Assembly: GCA_028751875.1 (NCBI GenBank)
Contig: CM054141.1
Coordinates: 69,384,873 to 69,448,872, forward strand
From: Rapana venosa
Taxonomy: Eukaryota > Mollusca > Gastropoda > Neogastropoda > Muricidae
Length of the DNA: 64,000 nt
Reading direction: 5' to 3'
Shown: positions 46,319 to 56,554 of the stretch, piece after piece
Position numbering within the stretch: position 1 is the first letter of the stretch
Layout of the letters: each line of letters opens with the position of its first letter
The notes under the pieces: generated by a model
The model's database searches: none
The model's input: only the letters and a program-made list of their open reading frames with translations
What the model was told of the DNA's origin: nothing
Position numbers and translations under genes: made by a program

Positions 46319-46605
46319 AAAAGAAAAAAGCAGCAAAGATGTCCCATAGGGATGCAAGGTATCAGGGACCTCAACTTCTCAAGGGGCAAGCATATTGAGG
46401 GCAGCGCCCATCTCCTCTCCCTTGCTGCTTTACATTTCCTGGCCCTAAAGAGGCAGGTACCCATTTACAGCTGGGTGAACTGGGGCACTGTACTGAAGCC
46501 AAAGTGCTCATACAGTCACCCATCCAAGTTGTGACCACGCTCGATGCTGCTTAACCTTAGCTGGGGGAAAGCAAGTGCTCTGACCACAGAACTATCCCGT
46601 CCCCT
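46319..46605 (-). mobile_element. SINE with 5S-rRNA-like promoter region (SINE3-like)
   Basis: On the minus strand the element starts AGGGGACGGGATAGTTCTGT, and GGTCAGAGCAC follows (A-box-like). Then comes a segment strongly resembling the internal control region of 5S rRNA genes: AGGTTAAGCAGCATCGAGC (5S box A/IE region) and ACTTGGATGGGTGAC (5S box C), at 46,515-46,563 on the window. The body follows (GGGAGAGGAGATGGGCGCTG, 'ccctcaatatgcttgcc'), and the element ends A/T-rich. The body alone recurs at 56,225. SINEs with 5S-derived heads are the SINE3 class, first described in zebrafish. Confidence 0.75.
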
Positions 46606-46615
46606 CAGCCTGAAT
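46606..46615. repeat. Right target-site duplication of the 5S-type SINE
   Basis: CAGCCTGAAT, matching 46,309-46,318 with one difference. Confidence 0.8.
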
Positions 46616-46699
46616 GCGCCTCTCTAAAACAGTCTTGGAAAAACGCACAATAGAATGGTGGCAATACGTCCACACACACACAAAAAAACCATCTTTACC

Positions 46700-47010
46700 T
46701 CTCATAGTCAGGGTTGTATTATGCCAGCCTGGCTGAGTTTGGCCAACGTAACTGGATCAATATGCAAATAAGGAGCCTAGGCCAGTAACACTAGCCAAGC
46801 GAAAGCCGCCATGTTGCAATGCCAAAAAGGCTCCCTGAAGAGATCCTTAACTCACTTTACTCCTGTTCTTTTCATTACATGCAAATCGTATGTCCAGTTA
46901 GACACTTTTCTCTCTTTACTTTTTTATCTTTCTTTCTTTTATATGTATGCTGCATTGAGAGGGAAATTAACAGATGCAAGCTGAAAGGAACAGACTTATT
47001 GTACATAAGT
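46700..47010. promoter_or_regulatory. Conserved block with two ATGCAAAT octamers (copy 1)
   Basis: Octamer motifs ATGCAAAT lie at 46,762-46,769 and 46,879-46,886. GCCGCCATGTTGC at 46,806-46,818 resembles both a YY1 site and a good translation-start context. The block differs from copy 2 (50,791-51,100) by only a few substitutions and small indels, while neighbouring sequence differs much more. The regulatory role is inference; an untranslated exon or a recent gene-conversion tract are alternatives. Confidence 0.35.
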
Positions 47011-47012
47011 GT

Positions 47013-47032
47013 GTGTGTGCGTGCGTGCGTGC

Positions 47033-47062
<30 letters not shown>
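47013..47062. repeat. (GT)n / GTGC microsatellite
   Basis: Short GT array with GTGC steps. In copy 1 it is split from its right part (48,124) by an insertion. Confidence 0.9.
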
Positions 47063-47064
<2 letters not shown>

Positions 47065-47083
47065 AAGCGTGTGTGTGATATCT

Positions 47084-47640
47084 TCAGTTTAACGTCTATT
47101 CACATTTAGTGATTTTAGATGGGAAAAAGTAATCTAAACAAGAGAAAACAAACAATAACAGAAAAGTGTCAGATAACTACTGAATAAAAATTAACATTAA
47201 CATACTACAAAAATGGATTATCAGACTTCTTATCAATCATAACACAATGTTCAACAGTAATGATTGTTCAGACAAAATCTGATCCAGTGACAAGCTTGGT
47301 ACACAGGTAAAAATGCTTTTAAATGTCCACAATAAAAAGTAACATGACTATTGGTAATCTTCTCCCCACAAATACAGTTGACATGTTTCATGCATTTTGT
47401 CCTGAAAGCATTTAGTTTAAATTTGTACATAAAGGATAACATATTTCTGTGATTATACCAACCACAGACTTCGTCAGAAATGAAGACATTTTGAAGATCT
47501 ATCACATTGCTTGTACAGCCATTATAAAGACAATAGCCAGAATCATATATCTTCCTTCTGAAGTGCTTCCAGCAAGCATTTTGTAGCAACCTGTATCCCT
47601 TATGCAGAGATAAGGCAACATTTATTTCACAAGAACCATT
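47084..47640 (-). mobile_element. LINE 3' fragment with C-terminal Cys/His motif
   Basis: The minus-strand frame 47,251-47,589 reads YKFKLNAFRTKCMKHVNCIC then ITNSHVTFYCGHLKAFLPVY. This Cys-x-Cys...His...Cys-x-x-His arrangement is common at the C-terminus of LINE polyproteins. The 3' end runs through AATAGACGTTAAACTGAAGA into AC repeats at 47,084. Absent from copy 2, so inserted after the duplication. Confidence 0.6.
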
Positions 47641-47682
47641 TTTATATCACGCTCCATATTTTGTGTGTGTGTGTGTGTGTGT

Positions 47683-48094
47683 TTCATTTAATTTCATTTC
47701 ATACCACTTTAAGTCACAGCAGATTTCTCTCCATGAAATCGGGCTGCTCTCTCCGGGGAGAGCGCGTTGCCACAAGAGCAGCGCCACCCTTGTTTCTTTT
47801 CTTTTTCCTGTCTGCAACAGTATTTGTTTCCCTATCAGAGTGGCTTTTTCTACAGAATTTTGCCAGGGACAACTCTCTTGTTGCCGTGGGTTCTTTTACG
47901 TGCGCTAAATAATTATGTGTAACACACGGGCCCTCGGCTTATCGTCTCATCCGAAAGACTAGCGCCCAGACCACCACTTATGGTCTAATGGATGGGGGAA
48001 AAGTTTCGGGTCCAAACGGGGTACGAACCAACGCACACTTCCGACCCGGATTTTTCGCTTTCTAGACAGGCGCATTACCTCTAGACCACCGATC
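47683..48094 (-). mobile_element. SINE B, full length
   Basis: Minus-strand head with ATCGGTGGTCTAGAGGTAAT (A box region) and TTCGTACCCCG (decayed B box), core GTCTTTCGGATGAGACGATA, 'aattatttagcgcacg', 'agagttgtccctggca', 'ggcgctgctcttgtggca' and a tail of AAATGAAATTAAATGAAAC. Absent from copy 2. Confidence 0.85.
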
Positions 48095-48123
48095 CATGTG
48101 TATTATTAGTTTGTTATATGTGA

Positions 48124-48590
<467 letters not shown>

Positions 48591-48900
48591 GCATTACTGT
48601 TTTACTTATGATATAATCATCAGCTCATGTCCAGCATATTTAATTGTTGTTGTGCATTAGTCATTACTGCCAAGCACGTCTCCTGCAGTGCCCCCCTCCC
48701 CCCACACCCAACCTTCCCTGTGTTTGTATAATGGCCTGAGACCCATTTACTATAAACATCCAAGTTCTCTCTCTCAGTCTCTCTCTCGTTCTCTCTCTAT
48801 ATATCTCTTTCTCTCTGTCTTTTCCCATATATGCATGTATATCTTTTACAAATACATCATGCTTTCCTTATCTATGTTCCTTTTTTTCCCTCTGGATCAG

Positions 48901-48990
48901 GAACCAGTAATGGAATCCATTGCTGACTGCATTGCTGAAGCAAGGGAAAGAGGGCAGTGTCAGACAGTGCAAAACTACACCCTGGCTTAA
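48901..48990 (+). CDS. Candidate terminal exon, unknown protein (copy 1)
   Basis: A pyrimidine tract (TTCCTTTTTTTCCCTCTGGATCAG) ends in an AG acceptor at 48,900. The frame then reads EPVMESIADCIAEARERGQC and ends QTVQNYTLA then TAA. The paralogue at 52,021 keeps the same frame with four synonymous and six replacement differences in the 29 shared codons. That ratio is not strong evidence of coding constraint. No protein family recognised. Confidence 0.28.
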   Translation, partial: EPVMESIADCIAEARERGQCQTVQNYTLA

Positions 48991-49166
48991 TGCCATGAAT
49001 AATGCGGCATCGTGTTCCAGCTTGCGCTAAATTGTCTATTATATGTTTGGAATATGCAGATAGAGGGATGGGACAAACGTCATGATTTCTTGTTTTGTTT
49101 TCATAGCTTTTTCCCTAGACTGTTTTCAGTAAAGTGAAATAATTTATAGGCGTTTTATATTATATC

Positions 49167-49290
49167 AGTGAGTGAGTGAGTGAGTGTGTGTGTGTGTAGT
49201 GTGTGTATGTGTGTGTGTGTGTGTGTGTGTCTGTCTGTCTGTCTGTCTGCCTGTCTGTGTCTGTGTCTGTGTGTCTGTGTGTCGTGCACA
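49167..49290. repeat. (GT)n and (CTGT)n compound microsatellite
   Basis: GAGTGAGTG, GT, then TCTG/CTGT units. The corresponding place in copy 2 is a GA-GT array at 52,287-52,352. Confidence 0.95.
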
Positions 49291-50434
49291 ATTGAGTGCA
49301 GTTGATGGTCAGCTCCACAACCCTGCACAGGCATAAATGTAAGCAAGCAAAACTCATTCCGTTCAGTACATGGACCAGTCCAGTGCAAATGTTTATGATA
49401 AAAGAGTGTCAGAGAAATTGTGAAGGCCTATTCTAAAGACACAAACACTTCCCGACCGTTGCCATCTAGCACATCATTTTTAAAGTAATAGCCAACTACA
49501 CTTTGTATTTTGTATATCGCTTTAAGTACCATTGACACTACTAATGATAAGGTCGCTATCACAGAAGACTCATTAGTCATATAGCACAGGTTTTAAACTA
49601 GCTGCGACAGCGCTCTTGGTGTAAGCATATCAGATACAATCTAATGTCATCAGCTTTCTTTCATCTTAAGAAACCTTCCAGCTTACAATCCTAAAATACA
49701 TAATAAATCTACTCCTCCGTAAGGTGAAACAGGTTTTAATAATTATGTGCTCAAAATGTTCTGCATGCATTCACACATTGGTTTGTGGTTTATAGTCTCG
49801 TTCAAAGGAATTTTTGTGGCTTGGAGTTGGCACGGATGTTAACTGAGAGGGGAAAATACCCTTGAACTGGCGTCTCGGCAGTGGCTGGAATCTGGGCAAT
49901 CATGTTGACTGAGAGAGATAGAGACAGAGATAGATGAACATAAAACTACATCAACTGGAAGAAAGAGCCAGGCAGAAAGGCATTCACATCACTGATACCA
50001 GCCCAGATTGATATCAAACAAGCACATAATTATCTGCTGATATGCCGGGTTCCCTTCCTAGCGGCTGCCATAAGCTAATAATTATGTGCTGTATGGAGAT
50101 GGGAACACATATACACTGGAGAGCAGCAATGCTTACAAAGGTGGAAAAGGGGTGTTTACTTTATCATGTTGTGCTGATTTGCACATTGTTTTAAGGTACT
50201 GCAATGTATTGTGACATCGTGTAGTTTACTGCATTGAATTGTATTCTATTCCATTACATTCCATTGTATTGTATTTCATTTCTATTTCAGTGATGAGAGC
50301 TGTCTCTGCGTGGAATAGAGGCTGCACTCCTGGTGGGGATAAGCTCGTTACTACCAGAGTAGCATCGACCTTTTCCTGAGGAAATGTATATTCTCTTTTA
50401 TGCATGTGTATTTGTTTCCCTTTGGAATAAATCT

Positions 50435-50680
50435 GTTGTACATAATATTGTCAGACACAACCATCTTGTTGCTAATAGTAATTTTACGTAGGGTAAATGC
50501 ACATTGCACACAGAGCCTCAGTGTTTTCCTCCTACCAGTACGACTAACACCCAGATACAACTAAAGGTCTTGTTGATGGAAGAAAAGTTTTAGGTCAAAC
50601 AGAGATTGAACCCAAAACTTTTCACTTTCTAGGGAAGTGCATTACCTTTACACTTCATACTGCATACCCGATTCCAAACA
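50435..50680 (-). mobile_element. SINE B, uninterrupted paralogue
   Basis: TACATAATATTGTCAGACAC, ATTTTACGTAGGGTAAATGC, the core remnant and TTTTCACTTTCTAGGGAAGT. The continuous version of the SINE B that an L2 splits in copy 1. Confidence 0.75.
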
Positions 50681-50790
50681 GCTCAGAAAAGTAAGTCAGC
50701 CTGAATACGCCTCTCTAAAGCAGCCCTAGAAGAAACACACAAGAGAACGGCAGCAATACATCTACAAGCACACACAAAAATGTCTTTGCC

Positions 50791-51100
50791 TCTCATAGCC
50801 AGGGTTGTATTATGCCAGCCTGGCTGTGTTTGGCCAGCGTAACTGGATCAATATGCAAATAGGAGCCTAGGCCAGTAGCACTAGCCAAGCGAAAGCCGCC
50901 CATGTTGCAATGCCAAAAAGGCTCCCTGAAGAGACCCTTAACTCACTTTACTCCTGTTCTTTTCATTACATGCAAATTGTATGTCCAGTTAGACACTTTT
51001 CACTCTTTTCTTTTTATCTGTATTTCCTTTTTAAGTATGCTGCATTGAGAGGGAAATTAACAGATGCAAGCTGAAAGGAAAGAACTTACTGTATGCAAGT
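50791..51100. promoter_or_regulatory. Conserved block with two ATGCAAAT octamers (copy 2)
   Basis: Octamers at 50,853-50,860 and 50,970-50,977, and GCCGCCCATGTTGC near 50,896. Both octamers and the surrounding bases are preserved relative to copy 1, except for a single A lost just after the first. Function is inferred only. Confidence 0.35.
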
Positions 51101-51157
51101 GTGTGTGTAGGTGTGTGTGTATGTGTGTGTGCGTGCATGTGTGTGTGTGTGTGTAAA

Positions 51158-51535
51158 ACAGTAGATCAGTGGTCTACACATAACACACTTTGCTAGAGCG
51201 CAAGATGTTGCAGATTTAATTCCAGTTAAAGCCTGGACTTTTTGGCCAAATAAAGGAAGACCAAGATTTGTGGTTTAAGAGCTAGTCCTTCGTATAAAAA
51301 AAGATAATCTACAGGCATGCATGCTTGAAACATCTTGTGCGCATAACAGAAACCACAAAAACACAATACTCATTCATGGGAAAATGTTGAGAAAAAGACT
51401 TGTTTATAAGGAAAAGGAATACAGATGCAAACCAAATTAAAAAACAACAAACAGTAATCGAATTGCTCTTGTGGTGACAGGCTCTGCTCGGTAAAAAAAA
51501 AACAGCTTTAATTTCACGCAGAGAAATAAACTGTG
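51158..51535 (+). mobile_element. SINE B-related element (copy 2)
   Basis: Same order as 48,241-48,590: GTAGATCAGTGGTCTACAC, TTGCTAGAGCGCAAGATG, AATTGCTCTTGTGGTGACAGG, AATTTCACGCAGAGAAATAA. Confidence 0.65.
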
Positions 51536-51541
51536 GTTTAA

Positions 51542-51543
<2 letters not shown>

Positions 51544-51608
<65 letters not shown>
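51544..51608. repeat. (CT)n microsatellite
   Basis: Perfect CT array, the probable counterpart of the CT-rich stretch at 48,765-48,822. Confidence 0.97.
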
Positions 51609-51613
<5 letters not shown>

Positions 51614-51617
51614 TCAG

Positions 51618-51958
51618 TTGGGACAGGATAGACTAGTAGTTAGAACATTGTGCTCCCAGTCTGACCACCCGGGATTGAATCCCATTCATGGGGATTTTTC
51701 CCCTTGAGTTAACGTCAGTGCCAACTCCACTCTCCCCAAAAGTCCTTCCGATGAAACTATAAACCGAGGTCCCATGTGCAAACGCACGTAGAACACCTTG
51801 CGCACACGTTGAATCTTGTTCCGCTCTTCGAAAGAGTAGGCCATAGTGTTCCGGTGGGAACAGATGACAGAATTTTCAAAACTGCATACACACGGGGACT
51901 GGATGTAAAAAAAACCCACAAGAGTGCTTATTCCATTATCCTTGATATAAAAGATGTA
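51618..51958 (+). mobile_element. SINE A, near full length
   Basis: A box ATAGACTAGTAGTTAGAAC, B box GGGATTGAATCCC, core CCGATGAAACTATAAACCGA, body and tail CTTATTCCATTATCCTTGAT. Absent at the matching site of copy 1, so it inserted after the duplication. Confidence 0.9.
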
Positions 51959-52020
51959 TATGTATATCATTTACAATTACCTCTGCTTTTATTTGTGCTG
52001 CTTTTTTTTCCTTGGATGAG

Positions 52021-52149
52021 GAACCCGTAATGGAAGCCATTGCCGACTGTAGTACAGAAACAAGGGAGAGAGGGCAGTGTCAGACAGTGCAAAGCTACAC
52101 CCTGACTTCAGGCCATGAAGAACCGCCATTGTTTTCCAGCTTGTGTTAA
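52021..52149 (+). CDS. Candidate exon, unknown protein (copy 2)
   Basis: After a T-rich tract ending CCTTGGATGAG the frame reads EPVMEAIADCSTETRERGQC, QTVQSYTL and continues 14 codons further than copy 1 (TAA at 52,147). Paralogue of 48,901-48,990. Confidence 0.28.
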   Translation, partial: EPVMEAIADCSTETRERGQCQTVQSYTLTSGHEEPPLFSSLC

Positions 52150-52285
52150 AGTGTCTATTATTATGTGTTTTGATATGCAAATGGATGGTTGAGGCACAGG
52201 TCATGATTCCGTTCTTTGTGTTCATAGTTTTTTTTGCCCCAAGACTGTTTTCAGTGACGCTGAATAATAGGTGGGTGTTTTTGTC

Positions 52286-52286
<1 letters not shown>

Positions 52287-52317
<31 letters not shown>

Positions 52318-52322
52318 TAGAG

Positions 52323-52352
<30 letters not shown>
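52287..52352. repeat. (GA)n-(GT)n compound microsatellite
   Basis: GA array, GTGATAGAGAG, then GT array. Confidence 0.97.
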
Positions 52353-52355
<3 letters not shown>

Positions 52356-52765
52356 TAAGCTGCACTACTGATCGCAATGAATGGTCACCGGCACAAGCCG
52401 CAGAGGTATAAACATAAACAAGCAAAATGCATTGTACTCAACAAATGGACAATCCAGTTGAAACGTGTGTGGCAACAGAAATGGAAAAAACCAGCAATTT
52501 GAAAGCCTGCTCTGCACATACAACCTTTTTTTCTGCCTTGTAGTATTTCCCGAATAAAAAAAATATAGTAACCAGTTACCTTTAGTATTTTGTATATATT
52601 AAGTGCGACGCAAAATATCACAGCACATGGTCGTTATCACAGAAAAGTCATCATACATAACAATATCATCTGTTTTCAACTAGCTGCACTGGCATAGGCA
52701 TAGAATAGAAACTGGTGTTATCAGCTTTCTTTGCTAGTTGAGAAATTTCCCAGCTTACCTTCCTA

Positions 52766-53416
52766 AATACCAGACGCTTTTTTCGCATAGTTTGGAATTT
52801 GAAGTCAAGTAAAAAGCAAGAAAATGGTCAAAGCTGATAAATCAGTTTCCTTTCCATTTCGATTAACGCCGGAAAAACAAAACACAACAAAACACCACGA
52901 AACTCTTGCCAGGTTATTTTCAACAAAACCAATCTTTGAGATCAGTTTCAGTCAGGTGTTTGGGTTTACTCGTTTAATTTGGTTTTGTTGGCTTTCTTGT
53001 TGTTGTTTTCGGCGCAGGAAATGTCGAGAAATGTGCATTGTTTCACAGACGCAACGGTATCGTTGTGACAAGGGCTCCTCACAGGGGCTTCTCTAGCCAC
53101 AGACGCTGATGTGCTGACACAAAACCGCGGTTACATGCTGGATAATGGTCATATATCTGCACCTAGCTTACAAGAAATAAGTGACGCCATGCGTCTGATA
53201 TCATGGAGATACAGGGTCTTCTGCCTGTCAACATAGGCACGCAGGACCAAGGTACACCTCGTCTAATATCAGTTAGAGTGAACAGACGTTAATTGAAGAC
53301 AACAACCAAGGCACTCTTTCTGGCGTTTGGTTTTGTTCCTGGGCTAGAGCTCCGAGGTTCACGAATGGAGAAATGTGTGTGCATGCGACCGTTCATCTCC
53401 CCCCTCCCCTTACACG
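52766..53416. other. Unassigned sequence
   Basis: The plus strand is open over 52,824-53,096, but without recognisable domains. The GAACAGACGTTAATTGAAGACAAC motif near 53,279 is LINE-tail-like. Confidence 0.35.
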
Positions 53417-53420
53417 CACG

Positions 53421-53452
<32 letters not shown>

Positions 53453-53479
53453 CACACACACACACACGCACACACACAC
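53417..53479. repeat. (CA)n microsatellite
   Basis: CA array with ACGC steps. Confidence 0.95.
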
Positions 53480-53700
53480 TTTAGGCGGCTACAATCCGAT
53501 TTCAGGGACGTTGTCTGGCTAAAACGACTGCAGCCGCCCACAAACGCCAGGTACAAATAGACCCCAGCTGTCCTGCAAACGCCCACTAACGCCCTCAAAC
53601 ATGTGCTTACTATGGGCGTCGCCATTGTTGTTTACATAAACGAGTTTCTCGCAAGAGTTACTGCTCTACGTTAACAAGGTGCCGCCATTTTGTTTACACT
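53480..53700. promoter_or_regulatory. CpG-richer stretch with paired YY1-like motifs
   Basis: GTCGCCATTGTTGTTTAC (53,617-53,634) and GCCGCCATTTTGTTTAC (53,681-53,697) are near-repeats about 60 bp apart. Each has a CGCCAT YY1-type core followed by GTTTAC, a forkhead-type core. No transcript start is visible, and the promoter role is inferred. Confidence 0.25.
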
Positions 53701-54195
53701 TTTCTGTGTCCAAATCAGTCAGGTTTTAAGCAAACTATGAATTTTCAAAGTTTGCTAAATAAATTCTGTTAATGGCAATGGTTGGGATATGTGGTGACAA
53801 ATGATTTGGACGCCTATAGAGCAGATTTAAAGGCTTTTACCATAAGAATATTGTTAAGACTGATCGACGAGATGGGGCAGAGGGGCCTTCAAGTTGTTTA
53901 CAAGTTTAGTAAACTTAGTTAAGACTAGAAGTCTATCGTGATTGCCATATCGATAGCAAAAAATGATGAGGTATCATAATTTTGTGGGGGGTAAAAAACT
54001 GCATGAATGCAAAAATCGCCTGGCCCAGTGTGTACTTTATTTAATGCAGCATGCAGGAAATAACATTTCTTGCAGGAAAAGATAGTATAAATATATTTAA
54101 TCATTTTTGTGTGTGTAGTGACTATTGCAATTTGTAAAAATTACCTCCCTTGACACTCCGGAATTGTGTGACGATTGTACTGGGTGACCTCAGGG
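53701..54195. other. Unassigned sequence
   Basis: No gene or repeat recognised. Confidence 0.4.
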
Positions 54196-54455
54196 TGCTA
54201 TGACATCCGTTCCTACTGGCACCGATTGGTCTAACTCTTCCCAAAGACAGAACGGATTTTTAAAGTGCCTGCAAGATGTTCAGCGCGCATTCGCACATGG
54301 ATCCTGGGTTTATAACCTCATCCAAAAGACTTTGACCTACAGTTCGGTTTTCTGGTCAAATTGGGAAGAAAGGGCAGGGCTGGGAAACGAACCCAGAAAC
54401 ATTCAGGGTTGCATGTTAGGCAGGTGAACGTCTTAACCGTCCTGCCACCTTCATT
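54196..54455 (-). mobile_element. SINE with SINE A body and a different tRNA-like head
   Basis: The body matches SINE A (plus-strand ATCCGTTCCTACTGGCACCG, GGTTTATAACCTCATCCAAA), but the minus-strand head reads GGTGGCAGGACGGTTAAGAC with the B box TGGGTTCGTTTCCC. This head differs from the usual SINE A head (TAGCCTGGTGGTTAGAG). The LINE-like tail is missing. Confidence 0.7.
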
Positions 54456-55200
54456 CTTAGCGGCAGTTCAACGACCTCCATGTGCAGACTATCAGTTACA
54501 AATACTTCTTCCATACCTGTCTCCATAGATTTTGACTAAGATAACAAGATGGTTTTTGCTTTCTTTCTTTCTTTTTTTTAGAATTACGGATATGCCAGTG
54601 ATTTATATTTGCGTCTGGGAGAAAAAGAGATACGGGAACTAAGTCACAAATCAGTTCATTATATCAGAACTTGAAAGGACATTTCCACTGGGGAAACTGA
54701 TATTTAATGATACTGTTACACCGGAGTGTCTGTCCTAATCAGTGATGCTTTATAGACCGTTGCTTTTCATTCAGAAGAGATGAATTTCTGTTTTATGTCG
54801 CAGTGCCATGCTTAGAAAAAACCGCAGGTTAAAAAACAACGACGACAACAACAACAAAAGCAATAGCAACAACAAAAACAAAAACAGTGTCAAAAATGTC
54901 ATGAACTCAGGCATTTCTTTGGGGGGGAAAGTGTGCGATTCTTCAACAGATAAACATTTTCATATTCAGGTGTCATTATGTTAGGGAGCTCTGTTTGATC
55001 TCCATAACCAAACATACGTATACAATTGCCGTCAGGTAAAACATAATTATCATTGTGTGTGTGTGGGGATGGGGGAGGGGGGCGCCCGCGGGACTGCGTG
55101 CGTGCATGTGCGTGCGCGTGTGTGTGTAGTTACTTGCTTGTGCGTATAGTGTGATCGTGCACACACGTACTACACGTGCAGTCATTTATCTCCCGTGGCG
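54456..55200. other. Unassigned sequence
   Basis: Contains an AAC run near 54,836-54,890 and a short GT/GC-rich patch near 55,053-55,130. No gene recognised. Confidence 0.4.
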
Positions 55201-55224
55201 ATGGCGGGGCACTTCAGTATAAAA

Positions 55225-55252
55225 AGCATCCCCACCTTCTTGAAATTCTGTA
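55225..55252. repeat. 28-bp motif shared with 3,324-3,351
   Basis: Preceded by CAGTATAAAA, a good TATA-like string. Differs from the other copy by one base. Confidence 0.7.
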
Positions 55253-55624
55253 CCGGGAATTCCCTCGTTTCTTTTCCTCTTTGTATTGCTGTCTTGTTTC
55301 TTTCTTTCCTGTCACCTCCTTCTTTGATATATTCTGCCTTCTTTGTCCACTATCCTGCCTTTTTTCCAGAAAAAAAGTAAAAAGATACGCTGGGCCTGAC
55401 TTGCAAGGCGCTTAACGGCAGCACAACTCAATTTAGCTCATATTATGACAGACAACAATATTGCTGTCTGAGAATTCGACGAAGAAGTTGAAGAAAGTCA
55501 CATCAGTCTGAAAGGCGCTCGTCCTTTGGGAACAAGAGCAAGAAAACAAATGTGATTTAAGGTCGAAATCGTGCTGCAGAATATATAGCTAATCATATCT
55601 GACATAGGGCCCTTCTCCTACATT
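55253..55624. other. Unassigned sequence
   Basis: Open frames of 60-80 aa with pyrimidine-rich composition and no supported gene. Confidence 0.35.
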
Positions 55625-55760
55625 TGATATTTATGGATAGTTGCATGCGTGTGAATGATTTGAATGCAAGCGCTTTGATTTGTTTACTTTGCAAGATTCA
55701 GCGCTATATAAATTCCATACAATATTATCATTATTATTGTTATTATTATTGTTGTTGTTA

Positions 55761-55797
<37 letters not shown>
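55625..55797 (+). mobile_element. L2/CR1-like LINE 3' end with ATT array
   Basis: TGCAAGCGCTTTGATTTGTT, AGATTCAGCGCTATATAAAT, then ATT/GTT trinucleotides. Same tail as at 29,650, 46,040 and 61,134. Confidence 0.8.
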
Positions 55798-55799
<2 letters not shown>

Positions 55800-55835
55800 A
55801 ACCCGGGTAGCCTGGTACAACACCGGCTTCCATAT

Positions 55836-56208
55836 GGGGGGACGGGATAACCTAGTGGTTAGAACACTGCGCTCGCAAACTGACGATCCGGGTTCGAATC
55901 CCGTTGAAGAGGATTTGTTTCCCTCTGGAGTTAGCATCAGCGCAGACTCCACTCTCCCCAAAAGTCATTTGGATTGGATGAGACTATAAACCGAGGTCCC
56001 ATGTGCGAACGCACGCTGGACACCTTGCGGACTCGTTAAATCCTGTTCCGCTTTTCGAAAGAGTAGGCCATTGTGTGCCGGTGGGAACAGATGACAAAAT
56101 TGATAAAACTGCATACACACGGGGACTAGATGTAAAAAAAAGCACAAGAGTGCTTATTCCATTATCCTCGATATCAAAGAATAAATAGAATGAACAAATA
56201 AATAAATA
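55836..56208 (+). mobile_element. SINE A, full length
   Basis: GGGGGACGGGATAACCTAGTGG head with B box GGGTTCGAATCCCG, core GGATGAGACTATAAACCGAG (with a short GGATT duplication just before it), body, tail CTTATTCCATTATCCTCGAT and AAATA repeats. The best copy for building the consensus. Confidence 0.95.
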
Positions 56209-56224
56209 ACATGCTAGCTGATAT

Positions 56225-56400
56225 CGAGGGAGAGGAGATGGGCGCCGCCCTCAATATGCTGGCCCCTGGAGAAGCTGAGGCCTCTGATGCCTCGCTCCCC
56301 TACGACCACATAGGTTATGGGACACCTGTACCTGTACCTGTAGCTGATATCAGGCTGCCAACAGGTGTCATTCCTAACACAACGACAGTGTTGTGGCCCC
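56225..56400 (+). mobile_element. 5S-type SINE body, 5'-truncated
   Basis: GGGAGAGGAGATGGGCGCCG, 'ccctcaatatgctggcc' and AGAAGCTGAGGCCTCTGATG match the body of the minus-strand element at 46,319. The 5S-like head is absent. The overlapping 97-aa open frame is a product of this repeat. The right border is uncertain. Confidence 0.65.
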
Positions 56401-56554
56401 GCACCAGCCATCTTCCACCAGAAGGCCAGGTGCTGGTTTGCAGGGCCGATGAAGGCAGTCTCCACGACAGCTGGGGTCCTGTTGCTGCCTTCAGGACGGC
56501 ATAACGACCATCGTTATCGCAGCTGGCGCACAAACACGCCATGTTCCTTGCCTT

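Larger units (their letters stand above)
49735..52765. repeat. Tandem segmental duplication, copy 2
   Basis: Direct-orientation paralogue of 43,890-49,710, starting immediately after it. Lacks the L2, 5S-type SINE and LINE/SINE B insertions of copy 1 but has its own SINE A at 51,618-51,958. Confidence 0.85.

Noticed and set aside
46515..46563. 5S rRNA gene
   Set aside because: Only the internal-control-like part is similar; the rest of the 5S molecule is missing and the unit is a transposed SINE with a target-site duplication.
47661..47912. Plus-strand frames of about 80 aa with RGERVATRAAPP- and GRARCHKSSATL-like segments
   Set aside because: They are antisense readings of a SINE B; the same peptide style recurs at 32,742-32,996.
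56211..56504. 97-aa plus-strand protein (MLADIEGEEMGAALNML...)
   Set aside because: Its start coincides with the body of the 5S-type SINE also present at 46,319, so it is repeat-derived.
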